A DNA stretch of 64,000 nt from the NCBI GenBank assembly GCA_012522955.1, contig JAAYJK010000047.1, positions 1-64,000 on the forward strand, written 5' to 3'. The notes under the pieces were generated by a model, which was not told the origin of the DNA, did not search any database, and saw only the letters and a list, made by a program, of their open reading frames with translations. Shown here one piece after another: positions 35,607 through 43,176 of this stretch. Position 1 is the first letter of the stretch. Every line of letters begins with the position of its first letter. This DNA is from Syntrophomonadaceae bacterium. Its GTDB lineage: Bacteria > Bacillota > Syntrophomonadia > Syntrophomonadales > Syntrophomonadaceae. The translations under genes were made by a program, and so were the position numbers.

Positions 35607-36542
35607 ATGAAGGATCCGTTATCCTATTCACCGGAAGAAATAGCCAAGCTCTTAAAAATTTCCAAGGGAACAGTTTATGAATTATTAAAACGTGGGGATA
35701 TTCCCTCCTATCGTGTGGGGAAGCAAATCCGTATTAGTCAGGCAGACCTGCAAGTATACATGCACGTTGCAGATACACCCACCAAGTCCACCCCGGCAAA
35801 CATACAAGTCTCATTGGAAAAAATGATTATAGAAAACCAGGGCCTTATTATCTGCGGTCAGGACATTGTCTTGGATATATTGACCCGCTATTTGGAAAAG
35901 CAGAATCCCATGCTCCGTTCATTGCGCTCCTATGTAGGAAGCATTGACGGTTTGCTGGCCCTCTATAAGGGAACCGCCAATATAACCGCCACTCATCTCT
36001 GGGATGGTGAAACAGGAGAATACAATATACCCTATGTCCGTAGATTGCTACCAGGACAACGGACCACAATTATTAATCTGGTTTATCGGACTTTGGGGTT
36101 TTATGTGGCTCCTGGCAATCCGCAAGGCATTTATGATTGGCCTGACTTGCTAGGGCCCGATGTGACCATTATCAACCGGGATAAAGGGTCAGGAACCCGG
36201 GTAATGCTTGATGAACATTTACGCAATCTCAATATTGATTCACGGGATATCAAAGGTTATGAAAATGAAGAAATGAGCCACATAGCAGTTGCCAGTGCCG
36301 TGGCCAGGGGGATGGCTGATGTTGGATTGGGTACAGAAAAAGCTGCTTTGCAAGTAGATGAGGTGGAATTTGTACCCCTAAGCAAGGAACGCTATGACCT
36401 GGTTTTATATAGGAATGATTTAGAAAAATCCAATTTTCAAACCTTGCTTTCGATCTTAAAATCCATTGAGTTCAAGGAAGAGGTTAATGGATTGGGAGGT
36501 TACGATACTTCCCAGATGGGCGAGATTATGGCTGAATTATAA
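35607..36542 (+). CDS. Transcriptional regulator, excisionase-type HTH plus PBP-like ligand domain
   Basis: 311 residues; ATG at 35607 with TAGGAAG upstream. Residues 4-52 are a MerR/excisionase-type HTH (YSPEEIAKLLKISKGTVYEL...IPSYRVGKQIRISQADL). Residues ~85-305 form a periplasmic-binding-protein-like domain (PF12727 type), with NRDKGSGTRVMLDEHL and VASAVARGMADVGLGTE, as found in molybdate-related proteins, so an oxyanion or small ligand is likely. No signal peptide, so it acts in the cytoplasm. It is convergent with the MaoC end of the RuBisCO-like cluster and is the best candidate regulator for it, which is inference. Confidence 0.85.
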   Translation: MKDPLSYSPEEIAKLLKISKGTVYELLKRGDIPSYRVGKQIRISQADLQVYMHVADTPTKSTPANIQVSLEKMIIENQGLIICGQDIVLDILTRYLEKQNPMLRSLRSYVGSIDGLLALYKGTANITATHLWDGETGEYNIPYVRRLLPGQRTTIINLVYRTLGFYVAPGNPQGIYDWPDLLGPDVTIINRDKGSGTRVMLDEHLRNLNIDSRDIKGYENEEMSHIAVASAVARGMADVGLGTEKAALQVDEVEFVPLSKERYDLVLYRNDLEKSNFQTLLSILKSIEFKEEVNGLGGYDTSQMGEIMAEL

Positions 36543-36570
36543 ATAACAGAACCTGGACCATCACTGGTAA

Positions 36571-36606
36571 AAACCACCCTATCGGTAAAGGATAAGGTGG
36601 TTTTTT
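36571..36606. terminator. Terminator after the HTH-PBP regulator
   Basis: AAACCACC and GGTGGTTT with a T-run (TTTTTT) on the plus strand; loop of about 17 bases with an inner TATC/GATA. Lies between the convergent regulator and MaoC gene. Confidence 0.8.
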
Positions 36607-36661
36607 AAGTCTATTTATTTTTCCCCTTAATCATCTAACTAGATGGTTTGCCAGGGAACAT

Positions 36662-37069
36662 TCAAGTATTCTGTCCCTGGGCCACCAGCTGGTCATTTTG
36701 ATTTGATATCTTCCACTGATAGCTTACCAGGCCACCACCGCGCTTTATTTCTTTGGTGCTTAATACTTCACAATCAACATGAATTTTGTCATTTGGATGC
36801 ACCGGGTTTTTCCATGAAATAGCATCAGCGGAGGTCCATACCGCATCGGCCAGGAAACCATGTTTGGCCATTAATCCCATCATACATAAAATAAGATAGG
36901 CACCAGGAGCTACTCGGGCCTTAAAACCCCAGCCTTGAGCAAATTCGTTGTCAAGAAAGCCGGGCAAGTCGGCTCCGGAAAGCTGGGCCACCATATCGAT
37001 TTCAGTGCCGGTAATGGGTTTGCTGCCAGTTGTAAAGGTATAACCCTGTTCAACATCTTCGAAGAACAA
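36662..37069 (-). CDS. MaoC-like dehydratase domain protein (hotdog fold)
   Basis: 135 residues from a TTG at 37069 (GGGAGGTGA, five bases); the protein starts MFFEDVEQGYTFTTG, a typical MaoC opening, whereas the earlier GTG overlaps the ribosome binding site. Single hotdog fold with a hydratase-2-like segment (about residues 45-60, AQGWGFKARVAPGAYL). MaoC proteins hydrate enoyl-CoA or act on related acyl compounds; the Asp/His pair of the strict R-hydratase motif is not obvious, so activity is uncertain. Last gene of the minus-strand cluster. Confidence 0.8.
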   Translation of the reverse strand: MFFEDVEQGYTFTTGSKPITGTEIDMVAQLSGADLPGFLDNEFAQGWGFKARVAPGAYLILCMMGLMAKHGFLADAVWTSADAISWKNPVHPNDKIHVDCEVLSTKEIKRGGGLVSYQWKISNQNDQLVAQGQNT

Positions 37070-37306
37070 TCTGTTCACCTCCCTCTTGGCTTGAGAACAT
37101 ATAAAGCACAGCAGATTAAATATTCAATTCGATAATAATTAAATCATAGCACAAGCAGAAGGCAGAAAAGCAGGCATTTGTCCAAAATTAACATATATTC
37201 CATATGGCTTGATTTTTTATAAATTCTGGTAATAAATAGAGCTATCTGCCTGGCAGGCCACATAAGTCGGCTATCCCAAAGGGACTAATGTTTGGGTTAG
37301 TAGAAT

Positions 37307-37963
37307 TCAGGAGATTTGCTTGATGAGATTTTTTATCTCATGGGGAGATTCTATTAGATAATCAGCGCCGTTTTGCCGTAGTTCTTCTCGACCTCTAAAG
37401 CCCCAGGCCGCTCCGGCTATTTTGATCCCGGCATTGTGAGCAGTCAAAACATCCACATTGGTGTCACCTATATATAGAGCTTGTTCCGGAGCAAGCTGCA
37501 GTTCTTCCAAAATACTATTCAAAGAAGCAGGGTCCGGCTTGGTGGGATAATGCTCTGATTTCCCTTTAATCCTAGCGAAAGTGATGTCAGGAAACATTTC
37601 CTCTACTATGATTTTGGTAAATCGATCAGGTTTGTTAGACAGAACCGCAAGCTGTAAACCCTCCTCTTGCAGATCTCTTAACAATTCTACGCAACCGGCA
37701 TAAGGACGGGTAAGATCTGCGTAATGGCCGTTGTAGTAATAATCAAAATCCTCCAGTAGCTGTTGTACCTGTTCTTCTTGGTAAATTTCTCCCATGGCGC
37801 GCTGCAAAAGAATCAATACCCCATCTCCGATCAAATAGGGGAATTCGTGGATTTGGCGAGGGGGAAAACCATTTTTTATCAAAGCATAGTTGGTACTAGC
37901 GGCTAGATCTTCCAGAGAATTGACCAGGGTTCCATCCAAATCAAAAACACAGAGCTTGATCAT
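37307..37963 (-). CDS. HAD-superfamily phosphatase, phosphoglycolate-phosphatase-like
   Basis: 218 residues. HAD motif I VFDLDGTLVNS at residue 5, motif II VLSNKP about 107, motif III K (about 140), motif IV YIGDTNVDVLTA about 163. The helical cap places it in the Gph/PpaX/BPGM-like group. Such enzymes dephosphorylate sugar phosphates, phosphoglycolate or pyrophosphate. In a cluster with a RuBisCO-like protein it could remove phosphate from a pathway intermediate. Ribosome binding site AAAGGATTG. Confidence 0.9.
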   Translation of the reverse strand: MIKLCVFDLDGTLVNSLEDLAASTNYALIKNGFPPRQIHEFPYLIGDGVLILLQRAMGEIYQEEQVQQLLEDFDYYYNGHYADLTRPYAGCVELLRDLQEEGLQLAVLSNKPDRFTKIIVEEMFPDITFARIKGKSEHYPTKPDPASLNSILEELQLAPEQALYIGDTNVDVLTAHNAGIKIAGAAWGFRGREELRQNGADYLIESPHEIKNLIKQIS

Positions 37964-38002
37964 GATAACAATCCTTTCTCATGTTAAACTGTGGATCACA
38001 AG

Positions 38003-38096
38003 GAGGCGACCACAGGTGGCCCCTACAGGCCGTTTATCGTATTGTTGATGAAATTGCCTGATAAACGAATTGTAGGGGCGGTCTGTGACCGCCAGT
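38003..38096 (+). repeat. Dispersed palindromic repeat, copy 6 (divergent, with inner hairpin)
   Basis: Contains GGCGACCACAGGTGGCC, then CGTTTATC...GATAAACG as an inner inverted repeat, then TGTAGGGGCGGTCTGTGACCG. Same double-palindrome plan as copies 4 and 5 but a different spacer. Fills the gap before the TIM-barrel gene's 3' end. Confidence 0.7.
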
Positions 38097-38106
38097 TATT
38101 GTATAT

Positions 38107-38940
38107 TTACTTTAACTTGATCCCTTTATATTGCCTGGTAATTTCTATTACCGCATTTTCCGTTGGCATCCTTTCGCCGCTGGAACCGGAGGCATAACCA
38201 TGGGCAGCAGAATATTGAACAGAATAGGCTGCGGTCTGAACATCCTTGAATGGACCTCCATGAGTCAAGATCAAAATCTTGGAATTCACCGCCTGGGCAG
38301 CCTCCATGATTTGCTGCACAGTTTCTACTGCTTGCTCCATGGTCATAAGCTCCTGGGCTCCGGTCAAACCGCCGCTGGTAACTCCCACAATGGCTCCAAT
38401 TACATCGGCTCCAGCCTGGGCCATTATCCGGGCTTCCTGAGCATTAAAAGCCCAGGCTACAGTAAAGATATCCTTGGCGTGAGCAGTTTGAATCAGCTCA
38501 ACTTCCCGGGAGAAGCCGATACCGGCTGCCTCCAGCTGCTGGGCAAAGAAGTCTCCATACAAACCGGCAAAAGGCTCGTTGGTTATTCCGGAAAAGCCGA
38601 GTTCCATCATTTCATCAATGATACGAGACAGATTCACAGCCGGGTTGTGAGCGCCAATGCCAGCTATGCAGGGAGCTCGTTTGATTACCGGGATAATTTC
38701 CCGAGCCATTTCTTTTACACAGGCATTACAGTCTTCATAAGGCATCCAGGCCAAGAGAGTAGGCTGACCGATCATACGAAATTTGGCGGTGGAATATACT
38801 GCGATCAGGTCGGCTCCTCCAATGTCGGCACATTTGGCGGTTAATCCAGTTCCTGCTCCAAACATCAAAAGGGCATGCTGTTGTTTAAGCTGTTCCTGGA
38901 GGCCTTTTATTATTTCCTCGCGGCCATACTTGGCTACCAT
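38107..38940 (-). CDS. TIM-barrel protein, PEP-hydrolase-like family (PF09370), paralogue 2
   Basis: 277 residues; ATG behind CTGGAGGTGG. The family is a TIM barrel related to phosphoenolpyruvate-using enzymes and to the C-terminal half of the plant Tm-1 protein. Shared strings with the paralogue at 40440: GAGTG near residue 29, GG-x-DLI-x-VY, MPY-x-D, PVIK-x-x-P-x-IAGI, LGFS, EARI/EARL, GG-x-TG or GGS, and THGGP/SHGGP. It follows the Tm-1-like gene by 17 bp. Reaction unknown. Confidence 0.86.
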   Translation of the reverse strand: MVAKYGREEIIKGLQEQLKQQHALLMFGAGTGLTAKCADIGGADLIAVYSTAKFRMIGQPTLLAWMPYEDCNACVKEMAREIIPVIKRAPCIAGIGAHNPAVNLSRIIDEMMELGFSGITNEPFAGLYGDFFAQQLEAAGIGFSREVELIQTAHAKDIFTVAWAFNAQEARIMAQAGADVIGAIVGVTSGGLTGAQELMTMEQAVETVQQIMEAAQAVNSKILILTHGGPFKDVQTAAYSVQYSAAHGYASGSSGERMPTENAVIEITRQYKGIKLK

Positions 38941-38957
38941 TTACTCCACCTCCAGTT

Positions 38958-40304
38958 TTAAAAAGGAATAATATCGGGACGGTGGGAATGACTTCCTTTT
39001 TTCCAACGGCCCTCCAGCATTTCGGAAAGTAGTTCGGCCATAAACACTGCAAACTCAGGTTGGTTCATATGCTTGTCTACCAGAATAACTTCCAGGTTTT
39101 CCTTGTTTCTATCTATGCTATTACGTAATGCCTCCACATAGCGAACCGATCTCAAGGACCACTGGGGTTGACCAGGATCAGCTACCCAAACCGGCCCAGA
39201 TCCCGGCCCGGCCCAGCCCAGCTCAATATCGGCCTCAGCCAGGTCACAAGCTCCCCAGCCTCGCATGGGTATAGCCAGCACACTTGGTCCCTGGGCCCGG
39301 TTCAATTTGACTGCCATGTGTTCACCAATGCGATAAATCTCTTCCAAGGATACACCAACACAGGTTACCGTTGGATTGTGTACGTATAAACCACGGCCCG
39401 GCTGGTCGGTTTCTTGGATAAATTTTTCGGGCACGGTATTTCGAGGACCAAAATTAATCAGATCCAATCCTCCCGGAGCTACCACTTGAGGAATTCCCAT
39501 ATCGCCCGCTGCAGTCATCCGGTCTTCTCCAGCTCCCAGTACACCACCCAGCATTTCATCCCCTATTTCATGAGTGGTGATATCCAGGACTCCGGCAATA
39601 AACCCATCCCGAATCAGTTCCTCCATAGATCTTCCACCGCTGCCTACCGCGTGGTTAATGATGACATCGTATCCTTTGTCTTCCATATATTGAGAGGCTT
39701 TCAAAACACAGGGGGTAGTAACTCCAAACATCATACAACCTATCAAAGGTTTTTCTTCAATGTTTTCCATCTTGGGGGCGGTAGCCATACCTATGATTGC
39801 TCCTGCCGCATTATTAAGCACTTGCCGGGTAACCTTGTTTAACCCCGCTTCCGCTATTGGATACATCAGACAGATGTCCCGGGTACCCACATAAGGAGAA
39901 ACGTCTCCCGAGGCCATGGTAGTAAGCATAAATTTTGGTACCCCAATGGGGAGGGACTGCATTATCCGAGTGGCGATGCTGGCCCCCATGGAACCGCCAT
40001 AGGCAATTATTCCATCCAGTTGGCCGGCACTTAATAACTCATCGGCTAGTTTAATGGCCCCGGCCGCTATCATATCTGAAGCCTGGCCTCGATCTAGAGC
40101 AAAAATTTCTTCCTTGGTTTTTCCCATCTTGGCTACTACCTGGCTAACACCGATATCAGCCCAGCCTACTTCATGTCCTACGCTTAGTTCCAAAATGGTT
40201 GCTTTGCCACCGGCAGCTGTAACTCGTTCAGCCAGAAACTTTATTTCATCACCTTTAGTATCCAAAATACCTGCTACTAGAATTTGCGGTTGATTGGTCA
40301 TCAT
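38958..40304 (-). CDS. Tm-1-like ATP-binding protein (UPF0261)
   Basis: 448 residues from the ATG at 40304 (AAAGGAGGG, six bases). Motifs: AGILDTKGDEIKFLAERV at the start, GGSMGASIATRIMQSLPIG about 100-118, and LTTMASGDVSPYVGTRDICL about 125-144. UPF0261 is the N-terminal half of the tomato Tm-1 protein, which binds ATP; the C-terminal half of Tm-1 is the TIM barrel encoded by its neighbours. Here the halves are separate genes, an arrangement also seen in other bacteria. Cellular role unknown. It is 135 bp downstream of the other TIM-barrel gene. Confidence 0.87.
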   Translation of the reverse strand: MMTNQPQILVAGILDTKGDEIKFLAERVTAAGGKATILELSVGHEVGWADIGVSQVVAKMGKTKEEIFALDRGQASDMIAAGAIKLADELLSAGQLDGIIAYGGSMGASIATRIMQSLPIGVPKFMLTTMASGDVSPYVGTRDICLMYPIAEAGLNKVTRQVLNNAAGAIIGMATAPKMENIEEKPLIGCMMFGVTTPCVLKASQYMEDKGYDVIINHAVGSGGRSMEELIRDGFIAGVLDITTHEIGDEMLGGVLGAGEDRMTAAGDMGIPQVVAPGGLDLINFGPRNTVPEKFIQETDQPGRGLYVHNPTVTCVGVSLEEIYRIGEHMAVKLNRAQGPSVLAIPMRGWGACDLAEADIELGWAGPGSGPVWVADPGQPQWSLRSVRYVEALRNSIDRNKENLEVILVDKHMNQPEFAVFMAELLSEMLEGRWKKGSHSHRPDIIPF

Positions 40305-40398
40305 TAACACCCTCCTTTATTATTCACCATACTGGTGAACCGTTTATTTCCGTTTCGGCTTAAATTAGGGACCGTATTATTCAGGCCATAGGCCTGTT

Positions 40399-40428
40399 CG
40401 GACCTGGTCCTGAGTGGGCCCAGGTCCG
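40399..40428 (-). promoter_or_regulatory. Strong GC hairpin between the two halves of the cluster
   Basis: CGGACCTGG and CCAGGTCCG pair perfectly around an 11-12 base loop. On the minus strand it lies between the RLP/TIM-barrel pair and the Tm-1/TIM-barrel pair. A second small palindrome (AGGCCTATGGCCT) follows. No T-run, so it may stabilise or pause the transcript rather than end it. Confidence 0.55.
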
Positions 40429-40439
40429 GGTTAGACCCC

Positions 40440-41285
40440 CTATTTTTTCAAAGGGATATTCTTAAACTGTTGGCAAGCCTCCTTAAGAGGCACTTCGATA
40501 GGTATACGTTCGATACTGGAAGCGCCCAGGAAACCTACTGATTCAGTCTTCTCATAGATGTAGCGGGTATCTTCCGGATAAGCTATAGGACCACCGTGGG
40601 AGAAGATCATTATATCTTTGTATCCTTCCTTGGCCGCAGCTGTCATTTCATTAATCAAATCTGCCGATTTTTCCAGAGTCAGTTTATTCTCGGCGTATTT
40701 GGAACCAATAGATCCTCCGGCGGTGAGACCCATGTGGCAAATCAATACATCCAACTGGGCTTGCCCCACCAGTCTGGCTTCTTCAACATTAAAGGCATAG
40801 CCCAGAGTAAACATACCCAGTGATTTAGCGATTTTCAGAGTTTCAATTTCTACCCCGTAGCCCATACCGGTGTCCTCCAGTTCCTGCCGGAATCTGCCGT
40901 CGATAAGGCCTACGGTTGGGAAGTTCATAACCGCTGAAAAGCCCAAATTAATCAGGGATTTAAAATAGGGAGCCATTTCCCGGGTTGGGTCGGTTCCGCA
41001 TATACCGGCTATCATAGGGGTTTCCTTGATTACTGGGAAAACCCGGTTAGCCAGGTCGATGACAATCTGATTGGCATCCCCGTATGGCATCAGCCCAGCC
41101 AGGGAACCTTTACCATCCATGCGGTACAGGCCAGAATTGTATACTCCAATTAAATCAACTCCGCCTTGCTCGGAGAATTTGCCCGAAATACCGGTACCTG
41201 CTCCGGCAATTATGATGGGTTTTCCAGCCGCAATACTGTTTTTCAGTCTGTTTAATACTTCTTCCCGCGTATATTGTTTAGCCAA
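40440..41285 (-). CDS. TIM-barrel protein, PEP-hydrolase-like family (PF09370), paralogue 1
   Basis: 281 residues; TTG start behind AAGGAGGT. Same family as 38107 with more divergence in the N-terminal and middle parts (for instance GGVDLIGVYNSGLYRMDGKG against GGADLIAVYSTAKFRMIG in the paralogue). It is 20 bp after the RuBisCO-like gene, in the same direction. Two paralogues in one cluster suggests two related substrates or a heteromer. Confidence 0.86.
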   Translation of the reverse strand: MAKQYTREEVLNRLKNSIAAGKPIIIAGAGTGISGKFSEQGGVDLIGVYNSGLYRMDGKGSLAGLMPYGDANQIVIDLANRVFPVIKETPMIAGICGTDPTREMAPYFKSLINLGFSAVMNFPTVGLIDGRFRQELEDTGMGYGVEIETLKIAKSLGMFTLGYAFNVEEARLVGQAQLDVLICHMGLTAGGSIGSKYAENKLTLEKSADLINEMTAAAKEGYKDIMIFSHGGPIAYPEDTRYIYEKTESVGFLGASSIERIPIEVPLKEACQQFKNIPLKK

Positions 41286-41305
41286 ACTTAAAACCTCCTT
41301 AACAA

Positions 41306-42622
41306 TTAACCTTTAATATCAAAAAGCATTGTTTCTTCTTCTTCCATCACTCCCCAAGCATCATAAGCCGCTTTCACTTCAGGGTTTTCTTTAGCTGCAT
41401 CGTGGAATGAAACACCTTTTACCGCTGCATCTATTACATAGCGCATGGATCTGGCACCTGCCACCGGTCCCATAGGATGGCCGTGAATGGCACCGCCTAC
41501 TCCCAGTATGCTGTCAATGCCCAGATCTCGAATAATGGCATGAACGCAATTATGCATAACACCTCCACCCGGCATGGGAAGTGCCCGCTTAATGTTGCAC
41601 CAGGGGCTGTTCAAATGATGACCTATTTGCAGATATCGTTCTCTTAATAGGGGGAATTTTCCAAAAGGACTGGGGTATACTACCATATCGGCTCCAGCTA
41701 AACGCACCAGTTTGCCCAGGATAAGATGTGAACTCAAGCCGGAAATGGGAGATTCATACATGGTTCCGGCAAAATCCAGGTGGGCCATGATAGGCACATT
41801 GATATTGGGGTCTTCGGCCAGAGCCTGCAAATTAGATATGCCCACAGTCAAGTAGTTGATCAAAAGAGCATTGGCCCCGGCGTCAATAGACCGTTTGGCA
41901 TTATCAATTATTTTGCCGGCTGAATCGGTGATATTGGGACAATAGAGTACTTTGTGGCCGGTTTCTTCGTAATGACGATTAATGGCCTGCATATAGAGCT
42001 TAATTCTATCATCTCGGGGACAGAAAGGAGGATCAGCGATCAATTCATCGTCTTTTACTATATCTACTCCTCCCTCAATGGCCAGGGAGAAAAGCTTGCA
42101 GCCCACCTCAGGGGTATAACCGGTGCAAGGTTTAACCATATTGTTCAAGAGGGGACGATCATGGACCCCCAGTAAATCCCGTATACCCTTCACACCGAAC
42201 TTGGGACCCTGAAAGCCATTCATATATTCTGGAGGAAACTTAATATCCAGCAGCTTAAGCCTTCCGGCCATGGAAATATTACCAATAATGGTACTCAGCA
42301 TCATAGGGATTTGAGCTCCGAAGTTAATTACTGGATAAGCCAGTTGAAACACAAATCGGCGGGTTTTCTGATCTGGCGGAACTTCAAACTCATGGGCTGG
42401 AACTTCATAGATTCCCACTACCCGGGCCACATGTTTGGCTCTAACTTCGGAGGTTTCCTCGGGAACAGCTACCCAGGTTCCGGTAGTTTGTTCTATTCCT
42501 ATGGAAGCGATCTTTTTTACAATGTCAGTGTTAATGCCAGTTTCAATGAAATAGGTAGCAATGACATATCCACCCTCGGCCTCGACCTGCTCAGGAATTA
42601 CCAACATGTCTAATTCTGACAA
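41306..42622 (-). CDS. RuBisCO-like protein (form IV-type), not a CO2-fixing RuBisCO
   Basis: 438 residues; TTG start with AAGGAGG eight bases upstream. The RuBisCO fold is clear: N-terminal TGTWVAV (E44, E60 of spinach), N115 (N123), VKPCTGYTPE (K164 for K175), GGVDIVKDDE (K190 for K201, D192 for D203, E193 for E204), AHLDFAG (H281 for H294), SSHLILGKL (H299 for H327, K304 for K334). Changed: K177 is Cys, R295 is Leu, S379 is Gly (PGGG). So carbamylation and Mg binding look intact, but not the full carboxylase set. Known RLPs act in methionine salvage and acid-sugar breakdown. First gene of the cluster. Confidence 0.93.
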   Translation of the reverse strand: MSELDMLVIPEQVEAEGGYVIATYFIETGINTDIVKKIASIGIEQTTGTWVAVPEETSEVRAKHVARVVGIYEVPAHEFEVPPDQKTRRFVFQLAYPVINFGAQIPMMLSTIIGNISMAGRLKLLDIKFPPEYMNGFQGPKFGVKGIRDLLGVHDRPLLNNMVKPCTGYTPEVGCKLFSLAIEGGVDIVKDDELIADPPFCPRDDRIKLYMQAINRHYEETGHKVLYCPNITDSAGKIIDNAKRSIDAGANALLINYLTVGISNLQALAEDPNINVPIMAHLDFAGTMYESPISGLSSHLILGKLVRLAGADMVVYPSPFGKFPLLRERYLQIGHHLNSPWCNIKRALPMPGGGVMHNCVHAIIRDLGIDSILGVGGAIHGHPMGPVAGARSMRYVIDAAVKGVSFHDAAKENPEVKAAYDAWGVMEEEETMLFDIKG

Positions 42623-43176
42623 TACAATAACCTCCTTCGTATTTCGTTTTTCAAAAACTTATACCCACATAGTAATCATCCTTTCCCTCTAATCCTGGGA
42701 ACGAACTCCCTTTACTTCCTGGTTCAACATTTTGAAAACCATATTTTGCAAGCATATGGAAAACTATTTCTTCTATAGACTCCGGCGGAATAAAACAATG
42801 AGTTTATGATAATATTTTAACTTTAATTATCCATTTTGTGAGCTATAAAAATATAGCTTGTTAGCCATAAATGTATTTTATTGAATTTATAGCCAAGGAA
42901 GCTTATTGACCTAATGAAAAGGCCCTAATGGCACTAAGATTATTATTATACTAATCAGCCTGCTTATACCTGAAAATCAACAGGTATTTGTTGATAAGGA
43001 GACTAGTCTTGGCTACAGCAATATTGGAATTGTATCCTATTTTTACCTTTGCAATTAACTTAACGCTATAGATAGAATTGAATGTATAATTGGCAAAGTA
43101 AATACAGTTATGACATTTGAAGATTAATACGACAATTCCTTTCAATAAAGGAATTCAATGGATGAGGAGAATCTTT
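42623..43176. other. Intergenic control region between the RLP cluster and the M15 peptidase gene
   Basis: Holds CCATAT/ATATGG (42739-42759, nine-base spacer) and a perfect AGCTATA/TATAGCT (42840-42860), both in the 5' region of the RLP gene. These are candidate operators or small hairpins. A weak minus-strand ORF at 42951-43145 is not convincing. The rest is AT-rich. Confidence 0.4.

Noticed and set aside
38131-38844. A 237-codon plus-strand frame across the TIM-barrel gene
   Set aside because: Antisense to the conserved GAGTG and HGGP motifs of the real gene.
41306-42622. True RuBisCO large subunit (CO2 fixation)
   Set aside because: Several catalytic residues differ (K177, R295, S379), no phosphoribulokinase or small subunit nearby.
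42951-43145. A 64-codon minus-strand frame
   Set aside because: AT-rich and with no convincing start; in the RLP control region.
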